Shown here piece by piece: positions 53,890-61,300 of a stretch of DNA of 64,000 nucleotides (within the stretch, counting starts at the first letter, position 1; each line of letters begins with the position of its first letter). Position numbers and translations under genes: made by a program. The notes beneath the pieces were generated by a model. That model was not told the origin of the DNA and searched no databases. It saw only the letters and a program-made list of their open reading frames with translations. This DNA is from Trebonia sp964581815 (GTDB taxonomy: Bacteria; Actinomycetota; Actinomycetes; Streptosporangiales; Streptosporangiaceae), in NCBI GenBank assembly GCA_964581815.1, contig CAZORE010000019.1:1-64000 (forward strand), read 5' to 3'.

Positions 53890-54234
53890 TCAGCGTGAAC
53901 GGCGAAGAGGCCAGTAGCGGCCGAGGACCCGTCCGGCGATCAGTTCCTGGGGCACCGGGCCGAAGCGGGCGCTGTCGACCGCGCCAGCGGCGGGGTTGTC
54001 CGACGCCAGCCACCAGCCCCCACCCACCTCCCCGTCCCCCTCCACTCGCCATGCGGCCCGCTTGACGAGCAGCAGGCCGGGGCGCTCCGGGTGCCAGGCG
54101 AGCACGACCTGGCCAGGGCGGACCCGGGTGGTGCGCCAGGCGAGCAGCCAGTCGCCCGGGCGCAGGGCAGGCAGCATGGACTGTTCCGCGACCGCGACGC
54201 GAAGCAGGGGCCAGCGCTTAAGGCAGCCACGCAC
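53890..54234 (-). CDS. sodX: Ni-SOD maturation protease SodX
   Basis: This short S26-type peptidase (114 residues) removes the leader of the nickel superoxide dismutase precursor. The nucleophile is in AEQSMLPALRPGD and the general-base Lys in LLLVKRAAW; the C-terminal box SDNPAAGAVDSARFGPV is present. GTG 54234 has GGGAG six bases upstream and is a better start than TTG 54273. It is divergent from sodN across 71 bases. There is no membrane segment, in keeping with the cytoplasmic substrate. Confidence 0.85.
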   Translation of the reverse strand: MRGCLKRWPLLRVAVAEQSMLPALRPGDWLLAWRTTRVRPGQVVLAWHPERPGLLLVKRAAWRVEGDGEVGGGWWLASDNPAAGAVDSARFGPVPQELIAGRVLGRYWPLRRSR

Positions 54235-54305
54235 GTTTAACTCCCGCGAGGCAGAGTAGTGTCGGGACAGCAAACTTACTGTTCTGGTACGGAGAAAGGG
54301 AATCG

Positions 54306-54713
54306 ATGAGGTTGCTCACCCGGCTGCTCGCGCCGAAGTCCGTCGCTCACGCCCACTGCGACCTGCCCTGCGGCGTCTACGACCCCGCCCAGGCGCTTAT
54401 CGAGGCACAGTCCGTCAAGGCCATCGCGGAGAAGTACGCCGCCAACGAGGACCCGGCGTTCCGTGCTCGGGCCATCTTCATCAAGGAGCAGCGCTCCGAA
54501 CTCGTCAAGCACCACCTGTGGGTGCTGTGGACTGACTACTTCAAGCCACCGCACTTCGAGAAGTACCCCCAGCTGAACACGCTGTTCAACGAGGCCACCA
54601 AGTTGGCGGGGGCCGGCGGCACCAAGGGCTCGGTCGACGTCGAGACGGCCGACAAGCTGCTCGCCAAGATCGAGGAGATCTCCAAGATCTTCTGGGAAAC
54701 CAAGCAGGGCTAG
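54306..54713 (+). CDS. sodN: nickel superoxide dismutase SodN
   Basis: The Ni-hook sequence HCDLPCGVYDP begins at residue 17. Cleavage after Ala16 by SodX would expose His1, Cys2 and Cys6 as nickel ligands. The body is the four-helix-bundle domain (VKAIAEKYAANED, LVKHHLWVLWTDYFKPPHF). Full length is 135 residues with a 16-residue leader, typical of the family. ATG 54306 has AAAGGGA upstream. A strong terminator follows at 54768. Confidence 0.97.
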   Translation: MRLLTRLLAPKSVAHAHCDLPCGVYDPAQALIEAQSVKAIAEKYAANEDPAFRARAIFIKEQRSELVKHHLWVLWTDYFKPPHFEKYPQLNTLFNEATKLAGAGGTKGSVDVETADKLLAKIEEISKIFWETKQG

Positions 54714-54767
54714 CCCCGGGACAACCCGGCCATCAGGCCAGCTACGGCTGGTTTCGCACCTTTCATG

Positions 54768-54803
54768 CGGCAGCGCTACCCCCGTACGGGGGCGGCGCTG
54801 CCG
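54768..54803 (+). terminator. sodN intrinsic terminator
   Basis: CGGCAGCGC (54768-54776) pairs with GCGCTGCCG (54795-54803), with CCCCCGTACGGGGG inside, and a T-rich TTCTGTTT follows. Confidence 0.75.
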
Positions 54804-54882
54804 TTCTGTTTCGCGGACACGGTAAGTTGCAATCAGTGGCCGGCACGCACCGCCGGTCCCGTGAGATGACTAACGGAGAGAC

Positions 54883-55302
54883 GTGACCGAAGACACCGCC
54901 ACGCCGACGGCACCACCTGGTGGCCGCGAGACGGCAGATTTCGTACAGGTCAAGATGCCGGCCGAGAGCGCCTACCTGTCCGTGCTGCGTACCGCCGCCG
55001 CCGGGCTCGCCGCCCGGCTGGACTTCACCCTCGACGAGATCGAGGACCTGCGCATCGCGATCGACGAGGCATGCGCGATGCTGCTCACTCAGGCCATCCC
55101 TGGCACCGACCTGGAATGCGTCTTTGAGCTCGGCGCCGACCTGGTGACCATCACCGTGTCGGTGACCGCGGCGGAGGCGAGGAAGCCCGCCCGCGACACG
55201 TTCGCCTGGACCGTGCTGTCCGCGCTGGCAGGCTCCGTCGACTCCAGGCTCGACTCGGACGACCGGGTCTCCATCGTCCTCGCCAAGCGCCGGGGCGGAT
55301 GA
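54883..55302 (+). CDS. anti-sigma factor, RsbW-type ATPase
   Basis: This 139-residue HATPase_c_2 protein would bind and inhibit the sigma factor encoded immediately downstream. The N-box-like segment EIEDLRIAIDEACAMLL is clear, and the C-terminal DRVSIVLAKR matches the last strand of RsbW/UsfX proteins. The ATP-lid region looks shortened compared with RsbW, so nucleotide turnover may be limited. It starts with GTG 54883 and is one base apart from the sigma gene, a typical anti-sigma/sigma pair. Confidence 0.85.
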   Translation: MTEDTATPTAPPGGRETADFVQVKMPAESAYLSVLRTAAAGLAARLDFTLDEIEDLRIAIDEACAMLLTQAIPGTDLECVFELGADLVTITVSVTAAEARKPARDTFAWTVLSALAGSVDSRLDSDDRVSIVLAKRRGG

Positions 55303-55303
55303 G

Positions 55304-56161
55304 TTGAGCAGCGAATACGAGGTCCAGGTGACTGACGAGTTCGAGGTTGAGGTCACGGTGAGTGAGGAACTCCCGCCACCGCAGCCGCGGTCCGAGCACT
55401 CCTCGCCCGACCGCACGCAGGCCAGGGAGCTGTTCGAGCGGCTCACCACGCTGCCTGTCGGCGACCCCGAGCGCGCCAGGATCAGGGCCACGCTGGTCGA
55501 GCTGCACCTGCCCCTCGTCGAATACCTGGCACGCCGGTTTCGCAACCGGGGCGAGTGGCTCGACGACCTTACCCAGGTCGCGACCATCGGGCTGATCAAG
55601 TCCATCGACCGGTTCGACCTGGAGCGAGGCGTCGAGTTCTCCACTTACGCCACGCCGACCATCGTCGGCGAGATCAAGCGCCACTTCAGGGACAAGGGGT
55701 GGGCCGTCCGGGTGCCGCGACGGCTCCAGGAGCTCAAGCTGTCGCTGACCAAGGCGATCGGTGAGCTTGCCCAGCGGGAAGGCCGCGCGCCAACCGTCAG
55801 CGAGCTCGCGGCGCACCTGCAGATGTCAGAAGAAGAAGTACTCGAGGGCCTTGAGTCGGCCAACGCGTACTCCACGGTGTCGCTTGACGCGCCCGACTCG
55901 GGTGACGAGGACGCGCCAGCGGTGGCCGACTCGCTCGGCATGGTCGACGAAGCCCTGGAGGGCGTGGAGTACCGCGAGTCGCTCAAGCCGCTACTTGAGC
56001 GGCTGCCGCCGCGGGAGAAGAAGATCCTGCTGCTGCGGTTCTTCGGGAACATGACCCAGTCGCAGATCGCGGCCGAGCTCGGCATCTCCCAGATGCACGT
56101 GTCCCGGCTGCTCGCCAGGACGCTCGCTCAGCTGCGGGACGGGCTCACCGTCGACGACTAG
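55304..56161 (+). CDS. SigB/SigF/SigG-family sigma factor
   Basis: This 285-residue alternative sigma factor has region 2 (HLPLVEYLARRFRNRGEWLDD, then DLERGVEFSTYATPTIVGEI), region 3 (RRLQELKLSLTKAIGEL) and region 4 HTH (LGISQMHVSRLLARTLAQLR). The N-terminal 45 residues are an acidic extension. It starts with TTG 55304 directly after the anti-sigma stop. Such factors serve general stress or development in actinobacteria. Its own regulon was not identified in this window. Confidence 0.92.
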   Translation: MSSEYEVQVTDEFEVEVTVSEELPPPQPRSEHSSPDRTQARELFERLTTLPVGDPERARIRATLVELHLPLVEYLARRFRNRGEWLDDLTQVATIGLIKSIDRFDLERGVEFSTYATPTIVGEIKRHFRDKGWAVRVPRRLQELKLSLTKAIGELAQREGRAPTVSELAAHLQMSEEEVLEGLESANAYSTVSLDAPDSGDEDAPAVADSLGMVDEALEGVEYRESLKPLLERLPPREKKILLLRFFGNMTQSQIAAELGISQMHVSRLLARTLAQLRDGLTVDD

Positions 56162-56167
56162 GGCAGG

Positions 56168-56536
56168 CTAGTCGCGGCGCGCCAGGGCCTGCCAGCTCGA
56201 CGGCGCGACTAGTCCGGCGAGGCCGGCGATGGCCAGGAGCAGGGCGGGAATCCCCCAGGCGTACCGGTGGGCCTGCAGCAGCCAGATGGCGATCAGGCCG
56301 GTGAACACCTGGGTCAGCACCGCCGGGGTGCGACTCCACGGCCGGGCGCGGGCGATCCCCAGCGCGATCCAGGCCAAGCCGGCCGCTACCGCGGCCTCGA
56401 ACACGATCTGCGCGATCGCATTGGAGGCCGTCCAGGTGTTGCCTGACGCGGAGTCGATCACGTTGAGCACGATCACCACGACCAGGCCGAGCGCCTCGGC
56501 GGCCTGTGCCGCGGCGGCCATGAAACGCATACCCAT
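56168..56536 (-). CDS. small four-helix membrane protein
   Basis: This 122-residue protein has four hydrophobic segments (AEALGLVVVIVLNVI, IVFEAAVAAGLAWIALGI, VLTQVFTGLIAIWLL, IPALLLAIAGLAGLV). I do not recognise a function; similar small proteins are common next to stress sigma factors. It is convergent with the sigma gene and divergent from the lipid kinase. ATG 56530 is an alternative start. Confidence 0.65.
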   Translation of the reverse strand: MGMRFMAAAAQAAEALGLVVVIVLNVIDSASGNTWTASNAIAQIVFEAAVAAGLAWIALGIARARPWSRTPAVLTQVFTGLIAIWLLQAHRYAWGIPALLLAIAGLAGLVAPSSWQALARRD

Positions 56537-56561
56537 AGTCTCGCATCCTTCACGGCACCGT

Positions 56562-56567
56562 TAACCT
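56562..56567 (+). promoter_or_regulatory. lipid kinase -10 box, likely leaderless
   Basis: TAACCT is followed by seven bases and GTG 56575, and no ribosome-binding site is seen. Confidence 0.45.
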
Positions 56568-56574
56568 GAGCAAC

Positions 56575-57612
56575 GTGCGCGCGCTGCTGATAATCAATCC
56601 ACGCGCGACTTCCATGACCGGACGGGATGCCGGCCTGGTCGTCCGCGCGCTCGGCTCCCGGCTTGACCTCGCTACCAGGCAAACACAGTATCGCGGCCAC
56701 GCCGGCCAGCTCGCCGCCGACTCCGCGGCGGACCGGTACGACCTGGTCATCACGTTCAGCGGTGACGGCACGGTGAACGAGGTGGTCAACGGGCTCATGC
56801 AAGTGCCGAGCCCGGCGGAGCGGCCCGCCCTCGCCCCCATCCCAGGCGGCAGCGCCAACGTGTTCGCGCGCACGCTCGGGCTGCCGCCCGACGCAGGCGG
56901 CGCGGTACAGCGCATCCTGGCCGCCGTCGCCGCCGGGCAACAGCGCAAGATCGGGCTCGGCCTGGCCGACGACCGGTACTTCACGTTCAGCGCCGGCCTC
57001 GGGGTCGACGCTGAGGTCATCGGGGACATGGAGCGGCAGCGGGCGCGCGGCCGCCGGGCCTCGGCGGCGGCCTACCTGCGGACCGCGGTGCGCAGGTACT
57101 ACCGGACCGACCGGCGCCGCCCGGCCCTCACCCTGCGCGTCCCCGGCCAGCCGCCGGTGAACGGCCTGTTCATGGGCGTGGTCACCAACAGCTCGCCGTG
57201 GACGTACCTGGGCAGCCGCCCGGTCCGGACGGCGCCGCAGGGGGACTTCAGCTCCGGGCTTGACCTGTTCGCGCTGCGGCGGATGCGCACCCTCACCACG
57301 CTGGCCGCTCTCGGGCACATGATGCAATCGAGAAGCGAGGAACTGCCCGGCGGGCGCGACGTGGTCAGTGCGTCCGCGCTTCATGAGCTGGCCTTCGAGG
57401 CCGACCGCCCGATTGCCTACCATATCGACGGCGAGTACCTGGGCGAGACCGAGGCGGTCACGTTCCGATTTGTGCCGGATGCCCTGCGCGTTATCGCGTT
57501 ACCGCACGCCGGGCGTTTCCTCGGAACCTTGTTCGGACCCGGTGTCACCCGTAGCATGGTTCTCGATGGGTGCGCAGCCTGTCTCCTGTGGGATAAGAGC
57601 CGCGTAGTGTGA
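56575..57612 (+). CDS. diacylglycerol kinase-family lipid kinase
   Basis: This 345-residue DAGK_cat enzyme phosphorylates diacylglycerol or a related lipid with ATP. The N-terminus LLIINPRATSM and the nucleotide motif SGDGTVNEVVNGL (the first Gly of the usual GGDGT is Ser) with PIPGGSANVFART identify the family; HIDGEYLG occurs in the C-terminal domain. It starts with GTG 56575. Its end is followed by a small AGATCC/GGATCT hairpin and an AT-rich stretch. Confidence 0.9.
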   Translation: MRALLIINPRATSMTGRDAGLVVRALGSRLDLATRQTQYRGHAGQLAADSAADRYDLVITFSGDGTVNEVVNGLMQVPSPAERPALAPIPGGSANVFARTLGLPPDAGGAVQRILAAVAAGQQRKIGLGLADDRYFTFSAGLGVDAEVIGDMERQRARGRRASAAAYLRTAVRRYYRTDRRRPALTLRVPGQPPVNGLFMGVVTNSSPWTYLGSRPVRTAPQGDFSSGLDLFALRRMRTLTTLAALGHMMQSRSEELPGGRDVVSASALHELAFEADRPIAYHIDGEYLGETEAVTFRFVPDALRVIALPHAGRFLGTLFGPGVTRSMVLDGCAACLLWDKSRVV

Positions 57613-57937
57613 TTTAGATCCCTTACTGTGATGGATCTGACATAAATTTAAGCTTGCCTGTTGGCCGCGCCCTCTTGCGCTGACTGTGCCCTGTTGAGAG
57701 GCTAGTTCCGGTGCCCGAGGCGACGCAACTTAGCGCGTTCGAACACGGCTGACGCGAGTACGTCACCTTGGGTCGTGACGGGCTCTACCGAGCCTGGCCG
57801 CGGTCCGCGTGGCATCAAAAGATCGGGAATATACGACATTCCCGGTATGTCGCTTAGCTCGTGAATTACTTCACAAGCACTGAGTGTGCGTGGCGGACCG
57901 CACCGATGACCAGCCGCCACGCCAAGAAGGGGACTCC
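57613..57937 (+). promoter_or_regulatory. 325-base whiB1 upstream region
   Basis: No gene is seen. It contains a six-bp hairpin (57616-57638) likely ending the lipid-kinase transcript, an AT-rich block (GACATAAATTTAAG), and the Crp-like palindrome at 57861-57874. A long leader with Crp control also characterises mycobacterial whiB1. Confidence 0.5.
57861..57874. promoter_or_regulatory. Crp-type site upstream of whiB1
   Basis: GTGA-ATTACT-TCAC is a perfect Crp-family palindrome 63 bases before the whiB1 ATG. In Mycobacterium tuberculosis whiB1 is a known target of the cAMP receptor protein, so conservation of this control is plausible. Confidence 0.65.
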
Positions 57938-58192
57938 ATGGACTGGCGCCACATCGCCGCCTGTCGTGAGGTAGATCCAGAGCTGTTTTTCCCGATCGGA
58001 AACAGCGGGCCCGCGCTTACCCAGATCGCAGAGGCCAAGCAGGTCTGCCGTCGCTGCAAGGTGCTTGACGACTGCCTCAGCTGGGCTATCGATTCCGGCC
58101 AGGACGCGGGGGTCTGGGGCGGTATGAGCGAGGACGAGCGGCGGGCATTCAAGCGCCGCACGCTCCGGCTGCGCGCCCGTGCGGGTGTCTAG
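57938..58192 (+). CDS. whiB1: WhiB1-type iron-sulfur regulator
   Basis: This 84-residue WhiB protein opens MDWRHIAACREVDPELFFPI and has Cys9, Cys37, Cys40 and Cys46 for a [4Fe-4S] cluster, and the GVWGGMSEDERR turn followed by a basic C-terminal DNA-binding tail. This is nearly the sequence of mycobacterial WhiB1 (WblE in Streptomyces), an essential NO-sensing regulator that contacts the primary sigma factor. ATG 57938 with AAGGGG upstream is better than the earlier in-frame ATG 57884. The neighbouring pdtaS repeats the mycobacterial gene order. Confidence 0.93.
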   Translation: MDWRHIAACREVDPELFFPIGNSGPALTQIAEAKQVCRRCKVLDDCLSWAIDSGQDAGVWGGMSEDERRAFKRRTLRLRARAGV

Positions 58193-58208
58193 CCTCTAAC
58201 CGGAAGCG

Positions 58209-58293
58209 GCCCGGGGGACGAGGCTTCCCCCCGGGCGATGGCGGCTCAGCTGCTGACGGCCCGGCTGCTGACGGCTCAACTGCTGACGGCTCA
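58209..58293. terminator. whiB1 terminator and 15-bp tandem repeat
   Basis: GCCCGGGGG at 58209-58217 pairs with CCCCCCGGGC at 58227-58236. Just after it, a 15-bp unit of the type GGCTCAGCTGCTGAC is repeated three times plus six bases (58243-58293), ending in the stop codon of pdtaS. Confidence 0.6.
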
Positions 58294-59796
58294 CTTAGGC
58301 TCGTAGCGCACCGGCAAGTCGACGACCGCCGTAGTGCCTCCCCCGTCGCGGGGGCGCAGGCTGATCCGCCCGCCGAGCTCCCCTTCCACGAGGGTCCTGA
58401 CGATCTGCAGGCCCAGGCTCGACGTGTTCTCCAGATCGAATCCGGGCGGCAGCCCGGCGCCGCTGTCCGTCACCGTGACGGTGAGCAGCTCGGGCGCCCG
58501 CTGCGCCAGCACCTCGATGATCCCGGCGTCACCGCCCGGCGTGCGGTGCGCCGGCCCGAACCCGTGCTGCAGCGCGTTCTGCAGCAGCTCGGTGAGCACC
58601 AGCGCGAGCGGCGTGGCCACGGTGGCCGGGAGCATGCCGAACTGGCCAGTGATCTTGGGCGTCACCCGCACCTCCGGCGAGGAGACCTCCCCGGCCATCA
58701 TCGCCACCCGGTCAGCGATGTCGTCGAAGTCCACGATCTCCTCGGGAGCGTGGGACAGCGTTTCGTGCACGATCGCGATCGACCCCACCCGGCGCACCGC
58801 CTCATGGAGCGCCGCCCGCGCCTCGGGGGCCTGTAGCCTCCTGGCCTGCAGGCGGAGCAACGCGGCGACGGTCTGCAGGTTGTTCTTAACCCGGTGGTGT
58901 ATCTCCCTGATCGTCGCTTCCTTGGTCAGCAGCTCCCGTTCCCTGCGGCGCAGCTCGGTGACGTCTCGCACCAGGACGAGCGCGCCCGTCCGCTGCCCGC
59001 CCACCACGAGCGGGATGGAGCGCAGCTGCACCACCGTGCCGTTGACGTCGATCTCCGTCTCCCGGGGGGCCCGGCCGCGCGTCACCAGCATCAGCGACTC
59101 GTCCACCGGCGCGCCCGACGCGGCAAGCTGTGCCGTCGCGCTGCCCAGTTCGGTGCTCATCAGGTCCGCCGCGAACCCGAGCCTGCGGTAAGCGGACTGC
59201 GCGTTCGGGCTCGCGAAGGTGACCCGGCCCGAGGTGTCGAGCCTGAGCAGCCCGTCGCCCACCCGCGGCGAGCGGACCTGGGACGTATCGAAGCCCGGGT
59301 AGGGGAACGTGCCCTCGGACACCATCCGCGCCAGGTCGTCGGCGCCCGCCAGGTAGGTCAGCTCAAGCCGGCTCGGCGTGCGCGCCCCGTTCAAGTTGGT
59401 TGACCGCTCGATGACCGCGATCACCCGGCCGTCCCGCGTCACCGGGATGGCCTCCGCCCGCACAGGAACGCCGGACGTCCAGTCGGGATCGCTCTCCCGG
59501 TGGATGCGGTGCTCGACGCGCGCCGTGTCGAGCACGGGCCGCTCACCCGGGGCGAGCTGCGAGCCAACCACGTCGTCGGGAAAGGAGGTCGGACCGGTCG
59601 TCGGGCGCATCTGCGCCACCGCCACCCAGCCAGGGCCGAGCGCGTCATCCGGCCCGCGCAGCGGCACCCACAAGATGAGGTCGGCGAACGACAGGTCGGC
59701 GAGAAGCTGCCAGTCAGACACCAGGGAGTGCAGCCACTCCAGGTCCGGCCCGGACAGGCTGGTGAGGTTCCTTGCGAGGTCGGTGAGCGTCGGCAC
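58291..59796 (-). CDS. pdtaS: PdtaS-type sensor histidine kinase
   Basis: This soluble 501-residue kinase has a GAF domain (residues about 10-140, beginning LARNLTSLSGPDLEWLHSLV), a PAS domain (about 170-280) and a HisKA_2 domain with the phosphoacceptor around His300-His301 (IREIHHRVKNNLQT). The ATPase domain shows LTELLQNALQHG. Length and domain order match mycobacterial PdtaS, whose gene is also next to whiB1. PdtaS acts with the antiterminator PdtaR; no pdtaR is in the window. I place the start at GTG 59796. Confidence 0.9.
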   Translation of the reverse strand: MPTLTDLARNLTSLSGPDLEWLHSLVSDWQLLADLSFADLILWVPLRGPDDALGPGWVAVAQMRPTTGPTSFPDDVVGSQLAPGERPVLDTARVEHRIHRESDPDWTSGVPVRAEAIPVTRDGRVIAVIERSTNLNGARTPSRLELTYLAGADDLARMVSEGTFPYPGFDTSQVRSPRVGDGLLRLDTSGRVTFASPNAQSAYRRLGFAADLMSTELGSATAQLAASGAPVDESLMLVTRGRAPRETEIDVNGTVVQLRSIPLVVGGQRTGALVLVRDVTELRRRERELLTKEATIREIHHRVKNNLQTVAALLRLQARRLQAPEARAALHEAVRRVGSIAIVHETLSHAPEEIVDFDDIADRVAMMAGEVSSPEVRVTPKITGQFGMLPATVATPLALVLTELLQNALQHGFGPAHRTPGGDAGIIEVLAQRAPELLTVTVTDSGAGLPPGFDLENTSSLGLQIVRTLVEGELGGRISLRPRDGGGTTAVVDLPVRYEPK

Positions 59797-59880
59797 GCTC
59801 CCATGATGACACGTGCCACCCGGGTAGATTTTCCATGCCCGGGCATGACCTGGCATTATGCCAAGACGCCCGCGGCCCTC

Positions 59881-59970
59881 GTTCCCTGCGGCTGGCCCTG
59901 ATAAAATCGCGTTTTTTGCGATCAGGGCCAACCGCGGGGAACATCGGGGGTACGGGGGGTCGCCCCCCCG
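59881..59970. repeat. composite stem-loop repeat, copy 2
   Basis: A 22-bp stem (59881-59902 with 59921-59942; all but two pairs are Watson-Crick and those two are G-T) encloses an 18-base T-rich loop. Then come ATCGGGGG, TAC and a GGGGGG-TCG-CCCCCC hairpin (59954-59969). Part order and loop length are as in copy 1 at 5030-5180. It lies between pdtaS and dasR, 84 bases upstream of pdtaS. Confidence 0.7.
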
Positions 59971-60023
59971 GAAGATAACTGTCATCATGGCCGGAACACC
60001 GCAAGAGCGGGGAGGTACCACTC

Positions 60024-60860
60024 ATGACCGCGTTCCCAGTGCCGGCCGAAGACAACGATGGCATGCCTCGCCCGGCCGGAGACGCCGCGTCGGCACCCGC
60101 CCTGCTGCGGCTGCCCAAGTACTACCAGGTCAAGAAGCAGCTACTTGACTTCACCGCGGCCATGTCACCGGGCAGCCCCGTCCCGCCCGAGCGTGAGCTC
60201 GCCCGGCTCTACGGCACCTCCCGTACCACCGTCAGGCAGGCGCTCGCCGAGCTGGTGATCGAGGGACGGCTGCTGCGCATGCAAGGCAAGGGCACGTTCG
60301 TGGCCAAGCCCAAGGTGGCACAGCCGCTTGAGCTCGCAAGCTACACCGAGGGCATGCGCCAGCACGGCCTGCACCCGCAGACCAAGATCCTCGACATCGG
60401 CTACGTCACGGCAGACGAGCAGCTCGCCGCGCTACTCGACGTGCGGCCCGGCGGGCGGCTGCTGCGCATCCACCGGCTGCGGCTGGCCGACGGCGAGCCG
60501 ATGTCCATCGACACCTCGCACCTGCCCGCCCGCCGCTTCCCCGGCCTGCGGCGGCAGCTCGAGCGGCACGCGTCGCTGTACGAGACGCTGCGCACCGCGT
60601 ACGGCATTCAGCTGGCCGAGGCCGAGGAGACCATCGAGACCGTGCTCGCCGACCCGCACGACGCCCGCCTCCTCGACGTGGACCCCGGCATCCCGCTGCT
60701 GCTGCTGTCCAGGCACGCCATCGACTCCACCGGCGAGCCGGTCGAGTGGGCACAGTCCTGGTACCGGGGCGACCGGTACAAGTTCATCACCAGGCTGCGC
60801 CGAGGGGCCGGGGCCGTGACGGGGGCATCCGGCCTTGGGGGCACCCCGGCAATCAGGTAG
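60024..60860 (+). CDS. dasR: GntR/HutC regulator, DasR-like
   Basis: This 278-residue regulator has the winged helix VPPERELARLYGTSRTTVRQ and a HutC-type ligand domain. Sequence features shared with Streptomyces DasR include LPKYYQVKKQLLDFT, RMQGKGTFVAKPKVAQPLEL, SYTEGMRQHGL, LDIGYVTADEQLA and AEAEETIETVLA. DasR senses glucosamine-6-phosphate and controls chitin and N-acetylglucosamine use and development. No pts or nag genes are adjacent, and I saw no dre-like operator here. ATG 60024 has GGGGAGG upstream. Confidence 0.8.
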   Translation: MTAFPVPAEDNDGMPRPAGDAASAPALLRLPKYYQVKKQLLDFTAAMSPGSPVPPERELARLYGTSRTTVRQALAELVIEGRLLRMQGKGTFVAKPKVAQPLELASYTEGMRQHGLHPQTKILDIGYVTADEQLAALLDVRPGGRLLRIHRLRLADGEPMSIDTSHLPARRFPGLRRQLERHASLYETLRTAYGIQLAEAEETIETVLADPHDARLLDVDPGIPLLLLSRHAIDSTGEPVEWAQSWYRGDRYKFITRLRRGAGAVTGASGLGGTPAIR

Positions 60861-60930
60861 CCGTATCAGCAATCGTTCGCATTAGGGCATTGCCTAATCA
60901 TCTCCGGTGATCGAACATGGTTGGAATCAC

Positions 60931-60944
60931 GTGATCTCCATCAC
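60931..60944. promoter_or_regulatory. Crp-type site upstream of the symporter operon
   Basis: GTGA-TCTCCA-TCAC is a perfect palindrome 32 bases before the ATG at 60977. It likely overlaps or adjoins the core promoter. Uptake of carboxylates is a typical Crp target in actinobacteria. Confidence 0.6.
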
Positions 60945-60976
60945 ATCCACCCGTGCGAGAGCGCCGAGAGGACCTG

Positions 60977-61300
60977 ATGAATCAGCCCTACACAACCCCC
61001 AGCACGCCAAGCGGACCGCAAGGTCCCCCAATCACTAACGCGAAGCGCCCGATGGCGGCCCACCCAATCACGTCGGCCGCGATCTTCGTCCTGGTCGCCG
61101 CTTCGATCTGCTGCACGCTTATCGTCCCGATCTACGCCCATATCACGCCGAAGATCGGTGACTGGCCCTTCTTCTACTTCTATCTACTGGCCTACATGCC
61201 GCTCGTGGCGATCGCGCTCTGGCTCGCCACCCTGCTGCAGCGCAGGCTGGCGACACCGGCGGACGGCTCTGCCGTCAGCGACGCGGAGGTGGCGCAATGA
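60977..61300 (+). CDS. DUF3311 membrane protein
   Basis: This 107-residue protein has two membrane segments (IFVLVAASICCTLIVPIYAH and FYFYLLAYMPLVAIALWLAT) after a Pro-rich lead, the DUF3311 arrangement. It overlaps the symporter gene by four bases; DUF3311 proteins usually accompany SSS symporters and may be small subunits of them. ATG 60977 with AGAGGA is preferred to GTG 60953. Confidence 0.85.
   Translation: MNQPYTTPSTPSGPQGPPITNAKRPMAAHPITSAAIFVLVAASICCTLIVPIYAHITPKIGDWPFFYFYLLAYMPLVAIALWLATLLQRRLATPADGSAVSDAEVAQ

Noticed and set aside
54234..54306. Nur box in the sodX-sodN interval
   Set aside because: I saw no convincing nickel-regulator palindrome; sodN is usually activated indirectly.
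60024..60860. DasR operator (dre) within the window
   Set aside because: No sequence close to the ACTGGTCTAGACCAGT-type site was noticed upstream of any gene; a computed matrix scan would be needed to exclude weak sites.
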